Notes under the pieces: generated by a model
The model's input: the letters and a program-made list of their open reading frames with translations, nothing else
Told to the model about the DNA's origin: nothing
Databases searched by the model: none
NCBI RefSeq assembly: GCF_900107775.1
Contig: NZ_FNRF01000005.1
Location: forward strand, 1 to 64,000
From: Xylanibacter ruminicola
Lineage (GTDB): Bacteria; Bacteroidota; Bacteroidia; Bacteroidales; Bacteroidaceae
Direction: 5' to 3'
Length of the DNA stretch: 64,000 bases
Shown: positions 54,139 through 62,531 of the stretch, in pieces
How positions within the stretch are numbered: the stretch's first letter is position 1
Layout of the letters: the number at the start of each line of letters is the position of its first letter
Position numbers and translations under genes: made by a program

Positions 54139-55451
54139 AGGGCAGCAATGTTTACGAGGTTATCAATTTCTTCCTTGGTACGCTTCTCGGTAACGGCAAA
54201 CAGAATGCCATCACCCAGCTTTACGCCACCCAGTATACCTGCTTCCAGCAAGTGCTTAGAGAGAGTATCAACATTGCCATCATACTTTACGTAGAACTCA
54301 TTAAAGAACGGTTTGTCGAAAGCCAGATGGAACTTACCTGTTTTAACCAGTTCATCACAAAGATAATGAGCACCGGCATACGAGAGCTCTGCGGCCTCTT
54401 TCACACCCTGCTTACCCATCAACGACAGGTACATGGTAACAAAGAGCGCCATCAGACTCTGGTTTGAACAGATGTTTGAAGTGGCTTTCTGACGACGGAT
54501 ATGCTGTTCGCGAGCCTGCAGGGTGAGCACAAAGGCACGCTGATCGCGATTATCCTTGGTCATACCCACAATGCGTCCTGGCATCTTACGAATCAACTTC
54601 TCGGTGCAACACATATAGCCTACGTAAGGACCACCAAACTGCATGGGGATACCCAAGCTCTGACCATCGCCCACGGCAATATCAGCACCCCACTCGCCAG
54701 GTGTCTTCAGCACAGCCAAGTCGGCAATCACACTATTCACCACAAAGAGGGCCTTCTGTTCATGACAAGCCTCAGCAAAGCCGGTAAAGTCTTCAACAAT
54801 ACCATACACGTTAGGCTGTTGCACAATAGCACCAGCCACACCACCTTTTGCGAGTTGAGATTTGAGAATTGAGAGATCGGTAACACCATCCTTCAGGGGG
54901 ATGGTTTCGAGTTCGATTCCCTGATGCAGGGCATAGGTATCGAGCACCTCGCGGGTCTTGGGATTCAGACCGGCTGATACCAGCACCTTGTTCTGTTTCT
55001 TACCTGCGGCAACGGCCATCATCATAGCCTCGGCAGTAGCGGTAGTACCATCGTACATCGAGGCGTTAGAGATGTCCATCCCAGTCAGTTCGGCCATCAT
55101 GCTCTGATACTCAAAGATATAGTGCAGGGTGCCCTGTGATATCTCAGCCTGATACGGAGTGTACGAGGTAAGGAACTCTGAACGTTGCAACAAACTGGGG
55201 ATAACAGATGGCATATAGTGATCGTAAACACCATAGCCAGCAAAGCAGGTAAGCTGTTGGTTCTGCGAACCCAACTTATCAAACAGTTGGCGCACTTCCA
55301 ACTCGCTCATCTCCGAGGGCAACTGGTAGTCGCCCTTAAAGCGGATGGCATCGGGTATCTGGGCATACAGACCATCCAGGTCCTTCACCCCCACCTTCTC
55401 CATCATCGCCTGCAAGTCGTCACTTGTATGCGGAAAATACTTGTAATCCAT
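54135..55451 (-). CDS. gcvPA: Glycine dehydrogenase (decarboxylating) subunit 1
   Basis: A 438-residue partner of GcvPB. Start [22 protein letters not shown], then [22 protein letters not shown] and [16 protein letters not shown] are hallmarks of subunit 1. It lies 31 bases after gcvH and is coupled to gcvPB. Odd: the codons for LSILKSQL (54852-54872) contain three seven-base units GANTTGA like those seen in nearby intergenic repeats. Confidence 0.95.
   Translation of the reverse strand: MDYKYFPHTSDDLQAMMEKVGVKDLDGLYAQIPDAIRFKGDYQLPSEMSELEVRQLFDKLGSQNQQLTCFAGYGVYDHYMPSVIPSLLQRSEFLTSYTPYQAEISQGTLHYIFEYQSMMAELTGMDISNASMYDGTTATAEAMMMAVAAGKKQNKVLVSAGLNPKTREVLDTYALHQGIELETIPLKDGVTDLSILKSQLAKGGVAGAIVQQPNVYGIVEDFTGFAEACHEQKALFVVNSVIADLAVLKTPGEWGADIAVGDGQSLGIPMQFGGPYVGYMCCTEKLIRKMPGRIVGMTKDNRDQRAFVLTLQAREQHIRRQKATSNICSNQSLMALFVTMYLSLMGKQGVKEAAELSYAGAHYLCDELVKTGKFHLAFDKPFFNEFYVKYDGNVDTLSKHLLEAGILGGVKLGDGILFAVTEKRTKEEIDNLVNIAAL
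54852..54872. repeat. Three heptad units inside gcvPA
   Basis: GAGTTGA, GATTTGA and GAATTGA occur in direct succession. The 21 bases encode seven residues in frame. Confidence 0.6.
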
Positions 55452-55482
55452 AGATAGTATATTTTTGGCACGTGCCTAATAA

Positions 55483-55863
55483 TTATTTCTCACAGAAAGC
55501 AGCGTAGGCCTTGGCATCCATCAGGTTCTCAACCTCAGAAGGATCGCTGAGCTGTACTTTAATAATCCAGTTCTCAAAGGCATCCTGGTTGATGAGTTCG
55601 GGCTGGTCGTCGAGGGCTTCGTTAACCTCAACAACAGTGCCACTAACGGGCGAGATCAGATCTGATGCAGCCTTTACGCTCTCAACGGCGCCAAACTCCT
55701 CACCTGCTTCAACCTCGTCGTCAACATCAGGCATATCTACATAAACCACATTGCCCAGAGCATTCTGAGCGTAGTCGGTAATACCTACAAAACCAAAATC
55801 ACCTTCTACTCTAACAAATTCATGAGACTCTGAGTAGTAGAGTCCTTCAATTACTTTAGCCAT
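55483..55863 (-). CDS. gcvH: Glycine cleavage system H protein
   Basis: The 126-residue lipoyl carrier of the system. The lipoylated lysine is Lys64 in GAVESVKAASDL, within a complete H-protein fold (SESHEFVRVEGDFGFVGITD; LGNVVYVDMPDVDDEVEAGE). It shuttles the aminomethyl group between GcvP, GcvT and Lpd. Third gene of the operon, 35 bases after gcvT. Confidence 0.97.
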   Translation of the reverse strand: MAKVIEGLYYSESHEFVRVEGDFGFVGITDYAQNALGNVVYVDMPDVDDEVEAGEEFGAVESVKAASDLISPVSGTVVEVNEALDDQPELINQDAFENWIIKVQLSDPSEVENLMDAKAYAAFCEK

Positions 55864-55898
55864 ATCTTTTACAATTTTAGGAATTACAATTTATTTTG

Positions 55899-57008
55899 TT
55901 ATTTCTTGTAGCTCTTATTATAGAACTGCTTCTTTACCACCTTGCCTGGGAATACCTTTTTGCGAATCTGAATCTGCACATCGGTATCCAGTTTGGCGTA
56001 TGCGGCATCGATGAGTGCCATGCACACGCTCTTATCTGTAGATAAGGTGTGATAGCCAGTTGTCACCTCACCGATAGGTTCGCCTGCCATGTTCAGCACG
56101 GTGTAACCATGACGGGGGATGGCCTTATCCATCAGTTCGATACCCACCAGTTTCTTAGCAGGACCTTCGGCCTTTTGCTTGGCCAGTGCCTCCTTACCAA
56201 TAAACTCGGTCTTATCCAACTTAACGAACATGCCCAAGCCTGCCATGATTGGGGTAATCTCCTCAGAGAGTTCGTCGCCATAAAGTGGCAAGCCCACCTC
56301 AAAGCGTAGCGTATCGCGACAACCCAGTCCACATGCCTGAACACCTGCTGCAATCAGCTTATCCCAGCACTCACGGATATAGTCGTGGTTGGCATAAATC
56401 TCAAAGCCATCCTCACCGGTATAACCTGTACGAGAGATGATAACGTCGCCAATAGTCTTACAGGTATAGAATACCAGTTCGGCACAAGGCAGACCCAATA
56501 CCGTTTCAACGATATGCTCGCTCTCTGGTCCCTGAACAGCTATCTGACCGTAGAAGTCGGAACGGTTCTGCAGATCGATATCAAAGCCCTCGGCATTCTG
56601 TTGCATCCAGGCCCAGTCCTTATCGATGTTAGCGGCATTGATGACCAGGAAGAAATCGTTCTCGCCCATCTTATACACCAACAGATCGTCAACCGTACCA
56701 CCATTCTCGTAGCACATCATACCATAGTAGATCTTGCCCACAGGAGCACCAGCGATATCGTTGGTAAAAATGTGCTGCACATAACGCTCGGCATCAGGAC
56801 CTTTTACGGTTACCTCGCCCATGTGCGAAACATCAAACAAGCCCACATGCTCGCGAACGGCCGTATGCTCGGGGGCAATACCAGCCATCTGATAAAGCAA
56901 GGGCATGTCAAAACCACCAAACGTTACCATGGTGGCACCAAGCTGTAGATGCTTGTCGTACAAGCAAGTACGCTTTTCTTTCTTTTCTAATTCTTGTTTT
57001 ATTGCCAT
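55899..57008 (-). CDS. gcvT: Aminomethyltransferase (T-protein)
   Basis: A 369-residue folate enzyme that moves the C1 unit from GcvH to tetrahydrofolate, releasing ammonia. Conserved pieces are VREHVGLFDVSHMGEVTVKG, LVINAANIDKDWAW, the folate-site RTGYTGEDGFEIY, and the C-terminal TGYHTLSTDKSVCMALI. It lies 14 bases after lplA. Confidence 0.96.
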   Translation of the reverse strand: MAIKQELEKKEKRTCLYDKHLQLGATMVTFGGFDMPLLYQMAGIAPEHTAVREHVGLFDVSHMGEVTVKGPDAERYVQHIFTNDIAGAPVGKIYYGMMCYENGGTVDDLLVYKMGENDFFLVINAANIDKDWAWMQQNAEGFDIDLQNRSDFYGQIAVQGPESEHIVETVLGLPCAELVFYTCKTIGDVIISRTGYTGEDGFEIYANHDYIRECWDKLIAAGVQACGLGCRDTLRFEVGLPLYGDELSEEITPIMAGLGMFVKLDKTEFIGKEALAKQKAEGPAKKLVGIELMDKAIPRHGYTVLNMAGEPIGEVTTGYHTLSTDKSVCMALIDAAYAKLDTDVQIQIRKKVFPGKVVKKQFYNKSYKK

Positions 57009-57022
57009 AGATTATTGTATTT

Positions 57023-57712
57023 TTAATTATTGTATTTTAATGATTCTATTTGTTCTATGTCCTTAATTTGTCGGTTTGTGAGCATCACCTCGCCATCACA
57101 CAGGGTTTGCCGTATCAGTGTTTTTATCTCGTCGAGCGATAACGTGGTGTGGTCTTTTAAAAAGGTGATGCGTTGCCGCACGCTCTGTATACCTTTCTTC
57201 TCCAACTTCTCCGGTCCTGGCGTGATGGCATTCAGCATGTGCTCCATATTGGTGTCGTAGAGCATGGTGCTATGAACGATGCTGCGCCCAGGCAACTGAT
57301 AGAAAGCCGTGCCGCACACTTTTTTATCACCTATCATAATATCGTTATGCGTGGTGCTGGTGGCTTCGACGCCCATCTTATGCAGCACCAGTTGCACCAT
57401 CGTTACAAAACGGTTAAAGGTAAAGCCTACGTTATCGCCATCCGTAATCATCGAGAGCATCAGGTTGTCCATATCGGCATACACACATCCACCACCACTC
57501 TTACGGTGATACACATGGATGCCGTGCTCACGACAATAGGCCAAGTTTACCTCGTTCTCAACCACCTGGTTGCGACCATAGATAACACTGGGCTCTACTT
57601 GCCACATAAAAAAGCAGTCGGGTTCGTTCAGATTTCGCGCCACATACTCCTCCATCGCCAGATAGAAACTTAGGCGACGGGGTTCGTTAGTAGGTAAGGC
57701 GATATATTTCAT
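57023..57712 (-). CDS. lplA: Lipoate-protein ligase A-type enzyme
   Basis: A 229-residue enzyme of the LplA/LipB catalytic fold with VYHRKSGGGCVYADMDNLML for the lipoyl-binding loop, the lysine in IGDKKVCGTAFYQLPGRSIV, and LLYDTNMEHM-like motifs. There is only a short C-terminal accessory part, so it could also be a lipoyl or octanoyl transferase of the LipM/LplJ kind. As first gene of the glycine cleavage operon it most likely lipoylates GcvH. Confidence 0.85.
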   Translation of the reverse strand: MKYIALPTNEPRRLSFYLAMEEYVARNLNEPDCFFMWQVEPSVIYGRNQVVENEVNLAYCREHGIHVYHRKSGGGCVYADMDNLMLSMITDGDNVGFTFNRFVTMVQLVLHKMGVEATSTTHNDIMIGDKKVCGTAFYQLPGRSIVHSTMLYDTNMEHMLNAITPGPEKLEKKGIQSVRQRITFLKDHTTLSLDEIKTLIRQTLCDGEVMLTNRQIKDIEQIESLKYNN

Positions 57713-57741
57713 CTGTAAAGTATAGTCATTAAAACTTTCTG

Positions 57742-57773
57742 CAAAAATATGAAGATTTTATGTAACCGCCAAA
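57742..57773 (-). promoter_or_regulatory. Promoter of the glycine cleavage operon
   Basis: TATTTTTG (57742-57749) and TTTG (57770-57773) on the minus strand are separated by 20 bases. The leader of roughly 25 bases leaves no room for a glycine riboswitch. Confidence 0.8.
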
Positions 57774-57803
57774 TTCTTTCCTCTAAATAATGCTAAATCT
57801 TAT

Positions 57804-58769
57804 TTATTGTCCGCCCAGACGTTCAAAGTAGGGTATCACATCGTCCCACGTCTTAAAGGTATCGCTTCCAAACTCTATCAGCGTAGCCATGCCATCAACC
57901 TTCTGTGTATCAATCAGATAATCACCATACAGCAGTTGTTTCTGGTTGGTAAAAATGGTATGTCCGTAGGCTGGTACGTTGATGTATTCATACAGCCAGG
58001 CGTTCACATCGGCATAATCCTTGGCATCTACCGTAGCAGGAGCCACAAAGTAGAGTTGATAGGTTTCGAGCAACTGGCGGATGGCTTTTTGCGACGAACT
58101 GCGTGGTTTGCCATACTGATCAATCAGCGTGTTGGTGCTGATATACACAATGGGGCGCTCCCTACCCTCCTGCTTGTCACTCACCCAACGGATGACAGGC
58201 ACCACCGAGTGCATAAACGAACCATCGTTCATACGGTGCTCGCCATGAAAGCGAACGGCCTGCTGGTAATGCTCACGGAACAGGTCGTAGGTGTTCACAG
58301 TGGTATCCTCGTCGCCAAACAAGCCCCAGACATGTTGCTGTTCGGCATCGCTGGTATCGGCAAAGCACTTTTCGGTGATATCCTTATACTCCTTTACCAG
58401 GGCCTTGGTAACGATAAAATCCTGCACGCCATCCTGTCGTGGGTTCTGAAAGTGCTGGGCACCAATCATACCGTGCTCTTTCATTGTATCGCCCATCTGC
58501 ATGGCAGGGTTCACCAGAATGCGGTCATAGCCATGCAGCATCTCGGCATACATACCCCCCATCGAGGTACCGATAATCAGGTCGGGCTTCTCGGTTTCAC
58601 ATATCTTATATAATAGAGCCATCGCCTCCTCGGGGTGGATGGGCAGGTCGGGGGCAATCACCTCGGCCTCGGTCAACACCTCACGGATACGAGTTACAGT
58701 GCCACTCTGCCCCGACGAGGCAAAGCCATGCACATACATTACTTTTTTACCATTAAATAAATCCATCAT
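57804..58769 (-). CDS. YqiA-like hydrolase fused to degenerate HAD nucleotidase-like domain
   Basis: A 321-residue protein in two parts. Residues 1-200 match the YqiA/YcfP (UPF0227) alpha/beta hydrolases: VMYVHGFASSGQSG, nucleophile in IIGTSMGGMY, Asp in FGDEDT, His in the HRMNDGSFMHSV region. Residues about 206-321 resemble 5'(3')-deoxyribonucleotidases (RPIVYISTNTLIDQYG; LLYGDYLIDTQKVDG; LIEFGSDTFKTWDDVIPYF), but the catalytic Asp-x-Asp is replaced by Ser-x-Asn, and the later motifs also have lost key residues. The second part is thus probably a binding domain. The start is the ATG at 58769 or the next codon. Confidence 0.75.
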   Translation of the reverse strand: MMDLFNGKKVMYVHGFASSGQSGTVTRIREVLTEAEVIAPDLPIHPEEAMALLYKICETEKPDLIIGTSMGGMYAEMLHGYDRILVNPAMQMGDTMKEHGMIGAQHFQNPRQDGVQDFIVTKALVKEYKDITEKCFADTSDAEQQHVWGLFGDEDTTVNTYDLFREHYQQAVRFHGEHRMNDGSFMHSVVPVIRWVSDKQEGRERPIVYISTNTLIDQYGKPRSSSQKAIRQLLETYQLYFVAPATVDAKDYADVNAWLYEYINVPAYGHTIFTNQKQLLYGDYLIDTQKVDGMATLIEFGSDTFKTWDDVIPYFERLGGQ

Positions 58770-58800
58770 GGTGCAAAATTACAAAATTACCGCGAAAAAA

Positions 58801-58831
58801 TTTGCACGGAACGAAATAATTTGTATCTTTG
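58801..58831 (+). promoter_or_regulatory. Promoter of the aquaporin gene
   Basis: TTTG (58801-58804) and TATCTTTG (58824-58831) are separated by 19 bases. The ATG is at 58877. Confidence 0.72.
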
Positions 58832-58876
58832 CAAGCAAAAATCTACATATCAATCAACATTTTAAACTTCTATGTT

Positions 58877-59551
58877 ATGAAAAAGTATTTAGCAGAAATG
58901 GTGGGCACTATGGTGCTCGTGTTGATGGGCTGCGGTGTAGCAGTTAGTTTGGGTTGCGACCCAGTAAACAACATCCCCGCTGTGGTAGGTACGGCATTTG
59001 CCTTTGGCTTATCGGTGGTGGCAATGGCCTATACCATCGGTGGCATCAGTGGTTGCCACATTAATCCTGCCATCACCTTAGGATGCTTCCTTAGTGGCCG
59101 TATCAGTGGCAAGGACTGCGGCATGTACATGCTGTTCCAGGTGATTGGCGCTTTCATCGGCTCTCTGCTATTGTATATACTTACCGAGAATGTACCAGGT
59201 TTGGAGGGTACTGGTGCCAACGATCTGCAGGCTAACGTAAGTGTGCTGGGCGGACTGCTGGCCGAGATTATCTTTACCTGTGTATTTGTGCTCGTAGTGC
59301 TGGGCGCTACTGCCAAGACCAATGGTGCCACCAACAACTTTGCCGGACTGGCTATCGGTCTGTCGCTTATTCTGGTTCACCTGGTTTGCATCCGTTATAC
59401 AGGCACATCGGTAAACCCTGCCCGTTCTATCGCTCCTGCCATCTTCGAGGGCGGCACTGCTTTGTCTAATCTTTGGATTTTCATCGTTGGTCCTTTTATT
59501 GGTGGTGCATGTGCAGCAGGTATCTGGAAACTGATTGATTCAGATAAATAA
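58877..59551 (+). CDS. Aquaporin (MIP family channel)
   Basis: A 224-residue inner-membrane channel with six TM helices and two half-helices marked by the NPA motifs in CHINPAITLG and TSVNPARSIAP. A narrow-filter Arg follows the second NPA, and the short loops favour a water channel (AqpZ-like) over a glycerol facilitator. The frame extends to 58829, but the promoter places the start at 58877 (MKKYLAEMVGT). Its last 17 bases overlap one possible start of the sugar transporter gene. Confidence 0.92.
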   Translation: MKKYLAEMVGTMVLVLMGCGVAVSLGCDPVNNIPAVVGTAFAFGLSVVAMAYTIGGISGCHINPAITLGCFLSGRISGKDCGMYMLFQVIGAFIGSLLLYILTENVPGLEGTGANDLQANVSVLGGLLAEIIFTCVFVLVVLGATAKTNGATNNFAGLAIGLSLILVHLVCIRYTGTSVNPARSIAPAIFEGGTALSNLWIFIVGPFIGGACAAGIWKLIDSDK

Positions 59552-60803
59552 ATATATAAAAAGGAAATTAACTACAGTGAAACAAAACAACGGACTTTTT
59601 AGGGCAAACGGCGCCAACTATTTGGTGCCGTTTGTATTGATTACAACACTCTTTTTCTTGTGGGGATTTGCCCGTGCCATTTTGGATGTGCTTAACAAGC
59701 ACTTCCAAAACGAGATGCACATCAGCATCACCCAGTCGAGCCTCATCCAGGTAACCACCTATATGGGCTACTTCCTGATGGCTATCCCCGCAGGTTTGTT
59801 TATTAATCGCTTCGGCTATCGTCGTGGCGTAGTATTCGGATTGCTACTGTTTGGTCTGGGCTCATGGCTGTTTGTGCCTTGTACCGAGGCAGGCACCTTA
59901 GATGCCTACCTGTTTGCGCTGTTCATCATCAGCGTAGGCTTGGTATTCCTCGAGACTGCCGCCAACCCTTATGTGACAGAACTCGGCGGTAAAGAAACGG
60001 CCTCCAGCAGATTAAACCTCTCACAGTCGTTCAACGGTCTGGGTTGCCTGTTTGCCACCTTTGCCGTAGGACAGTTTCTGTTCAGCGATGGTGGTGGCAA
60101 CGTAGAAATACCCTACGTTATCTTAGGATTCGTGGTATTAATCATAGCAGGCATCTTTGCTCGTGTTGATCTGCCTGAGATACGTCATAACGATGGACTG
60201 GAGGATAAAGCCAAGTACGGTCGCGAGCCACTGAAGCGCATCTGGCGCCACAAATATTTTGTGTATGGACTTATCGCCCTGTTCTCATACGAGGTAGCCG
60301 AGATTTCTATCAACAGCTATTTCATCAACTATGTTACAGGCATGGGCTGGATGGACGATCGCACGGCCTCGATGGTGCTCACTGGAGCCTTAGCCTTCTT
60401 TATGGTAGGCCGTTTTGGTGGCAGCTTTATCATGCGCTGGGTACCTGCCGAGCAGATGTTGCTTATCTGTGGTTGCGGTTGCGTACTGTGTACCATGGTG
60501 GTACTGATGAATTTCGGTAAGCTGTCGATGATTGGTCTGTTAGGCAACTATCTGTTCGAGGCTATCATGTTCCCCACCATCTTCTCACTCGCAGTTCGCG
60601 GATTAGGCTCACTCACCAAGAGTGCCTCCAGCATTCTGATGATGACCCCTGTAGGCGGATGCGGTTTCCTGTTGGTAGGCATCATAGCTGATGCTACCGA
60701 CATGATAGTACCCTTCATCATCCCTCTACTCTGTTATATCGTGGTTGGTCTGTACGGCTTCGGCCTCACCATCCACCGCGAAGAAAAAGGCTTGCTCGAT
60801 TAA
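59535..60803 (+). CDS. Sugar MFS transporter, FucP/GlcP type
   Basis: A 422-residue (or 408-residue) major facilitator with twelve TM helices. The family stretch FLWGFARAILDVLNKHFQ, then LFINRFGYRRGVVFG, and VFLETAANPYVTELG with SRLNLSQSFNGLG are typical of proton-driven fucose, glucose or galactose importers of Bacteroidetes. The long form from the ATG at 59535 overlaps the aquaporin end. A GTG at 59577, preceded by AAGGAAA, is a credible alternative. The sugar cannot be told from sequence alone. Confidence 0.88.
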   Translation: MIQINKYIKRKLTTVKQNNGLFRANGANYLVPFVLITTLFFLWGFARAILDVLNKHFQNEMHISITQSSLIQVTTYMGYFLMAIPAGLFINRFGYRRGVVFGLLLFGLGSWLFVPCTEAGTLDAYLFALFIISVGLVFLETAANPYVTELGGKETASSRLNLSQSFNGLGCLFATFAVGQFLFSDGGGNVEIPYVILGFVVLIIAGIFARVDLPEIRHNDGLEDKAKYGREPLKRIWRHKYFVYGLIALFSYEVAEISINSYFINYVTGMGWMDDRTASMVLTGALAFFMVGRFGGSFIMRWVPAEQMLLICGCGCVLCTMVVLMNFGKLSMIGLLGNYLFEAIMFPTIFSLAVRGLGSLTKSASSILMMTPVGGCGFLLVGIIADATDMIVPFIIPLLCYIVVGLYGFGLTIHREEKGLLD

Positions 60804-60822
60804 CTCGAGCAAGCTTCTTTTT
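60790..60822. terminator. Hairpin terminator between convergent genes
   Basis: GCTTGCTCGA and TCGAGCAAGC form a 10-base perfect stem around TTAAC (60790-60814), followed by seven Ts on the plus strand. It overlaps the transporter stop codon. Confidence 0.8.
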
Positions 60823-62277
60823 TTACAGACTAATACTTCGTATCACGAACACATCCTCACCATCGCCCTCCCTGAAATCAAAGGTAGCAGGCTTGGTATC
60901 AAACGGCTCGAAAGTGAGGGTAAAATCGCTATAATAGATGTTAGCCAAGGTACCCTCTGTGGCTGTGTGGGCTTTTACATTGACAAAGGTGCGTTCGTCG
61001 AGCGTGATGCCATCTGCAGCTGTCACCTTATATCTCTTGCCATTAGCCGCAAGGTAGGATTGCCTAGCCACAACGAAAGGATACTCCTTCAATGTGTAAT
61101 AACGGAAACTAACCTTGGTTGCGTAGGCGTCGACATCCACCTTCGTCACAACGAGTGCCAGATTAGAAGTATTGTCTTGTGGCAGACCGTTAAGCGCATC
61201 ATACATGCCCATGAAATAGCCTGGAACATACCCCATGGCCTTCCAAACAATATGCTTATCGGGCGAAAGCAATACGTAATAAGGCATAGCATGAACATCG
61301 CAGTAACTGCTTACGATATTAAGACCCTTCAGACCATCGTTCCAGTTTTTCCAAGCGATACGCTTACTGAACTCGTGCTCTTTCCATTGTGAGAAATCAT
61401 CTGCGCTGATACCTACTATCTCAAGCTTACCTTTCATCTTCTCGTAGAAATCGTTCATCTCAGCCTCAGCCATTCTACATGGGCCACAACCAATGCCCCA
61501 GAAATCGAGCAACACATAGCGACCACCAGCAAAAGCGTCTGACAGATGATGCTTATTGCCCTGCAAATCGAAGAGTTCGTAATCCACGGCTTGATCGCCT
61601 ACCTGCAAGAGTCGTGGTGGATAGAGGTTAGCATGAATCTCGTCCATTTGGGTTTTAAGTGCTTGGGGCGCATGGGCTGCAAAACGCTTCTCGAGAGCTC
61701 TTGCCTGCTCCAGATAAGGGAAGTCCTTAGTAACCTTTGCCGATATGGAAATCTCGTAAAGCTTTTCTATCGAGGCTGCATCTATGGGCAGCAATGGTAG
61801 GATATCGAGCTCGCGTTTGGTTATCTCTAAACGTATTGGCTCTGTCTCCTTCCAGGCACCAGCCAACTCCAGCTTCATACATTTTTCCAGCAGATCACGA
61901 CAATGGTCAACAAGACGGTTCTGAGTCTGCTGTTCAGGCACATCACTTTCTACTTTCCATAACGGGTAGAGGCAATCGGTGCCAGAAACCTTAACATGAG
62001 CGCCAGGTCTCAGTATGATATTAAATGTACGGCTGGGACAGCCTTCACCCATAAAGTCAAGACTAACCAAGGTTACATCTTCTACAGGAACGGATAGCGA
62101 GAAGCGGCCGTTCTGAACGGTCCCTACGTCATGTCCAAGAGAACCCGTGGCAAGACCAATTACGGTGCCATCTTTCACTGCAGGCACTTCGCCTGTGATT
62201 GTTGCGGTTTGGGTTTGCGCCAGTCCCATCATTGCGATGAGGGCGAGCATTGCGGTAATAATAGTTTTCTTTTTCAT
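60823..62277 (-). CDS. TlpA-like thioredoxin-domain protein
   Basis: A protein of about 484 residues exported by a signal peptide (MKKKTIITAMLALIAMMGLA). Residues about 25-120 look like a DUF4369-type N-terminal domain, and the thioredoxin domain around 240-360 has the active site WGIGCGPCRMAEAEM (CGPC) and the cis-Pro region MPYYVLLSPDKHIVW. It would act as a periplasmic thiol-disulfide reductase. The C-terminal 120 residues form an extra beta-rich domain of unknown role. The ATG at 62277 is chosen, since the frame start at 62310 lies within the -7 element. Confidence 0.82.
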   Translation of the reverse strand: MKKKTIITAMLALIAMMGLAQTQTATITGEVPAVKDGTVIGLATGSLGHDVGTVQNGRFSLSVPVEDVTLVSLDFMGEGCPSRTFNIILRPGAHVKVSGTDCLYPLWKVESDVPEQQTQNRLVDHCRDLLEKCMKLELAGAWKETEPIRLEITKRELDILPLLPIDAASIEKLYEISISAKVTKDFPYLEQARALEKRFAAHAPQALKTQMDEIHANLYPPRLLQVGDQAVDYELFDLQGNKHHLSDAFAGGRYVLLDFWGIGCGPCRMAEAEMNDFYEKMKGKLEIVGISADDFSQWKEHEFSKRIAWKNWNDGLKGLNIVSSYCDVHAMPYYVLLSPDKHIVWKAMGYVPGYFMGMYDALNGLPQDNTSNLALVVTKVDVDAYATKVSFRYYTLKEYPFVVARQSYLAANGKRYKVTAADGITLDERTFVNVKAHTATEGTLANIYYSDFTLTFEPFDTKPATFDFREGDGEDVFVIRSISL

Positions 62278-62307
62278 AATGATACAAAATTTGGTTGAAT
62301 CCGACAG

Positions 62308-62339
62308 CAAAGATATGAAATAAAAGGTGAATGACGCAA
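62308..62339 (-). promoter_or_regulatory. Promoter of the TlpA-like gene
   Basis: TATCTTTG (62308-62315) and TTG (62337-62339) on the minus strand are separated by 21 bases. Confidence 0.65.
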
Positions 62340-62481
62340 GTGTTTTTCAAGAAAACTGCAATAGGGGGTGTTGCAAGCGTTTTTCAGCTAAACATCTGAT
62401 AACATGCCAGTTAAGTAAAACAGCAACATCAAAAAAGTGGCTGAGAGGGACGGGCTGATAAGCAAAAAACGCCGAAAAATC

Positions 62482-62512
62482 TTGGTCATATTGCGAAAAG
62501 ACTGTATTTTTG
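62482..62512 (+). promoter_or_regulatory. Promoter of the TPR regulator gene
   Basis: TTG (62482-62484) and TATTTTTG (62505-62512) are separated by 20 bases. The ATG follows at 62532. Confidence 0.72.
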
Positions 62513-62531
62513 CACACAAATATTAATCAAT

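Noticed and set aside
57713..57803. Glycine riboswitch upstream of the glycine cleavage operon
   Set aside because: The promoter lies only about 30 bases before the first start codon, so the leader is too short for an aptamer.
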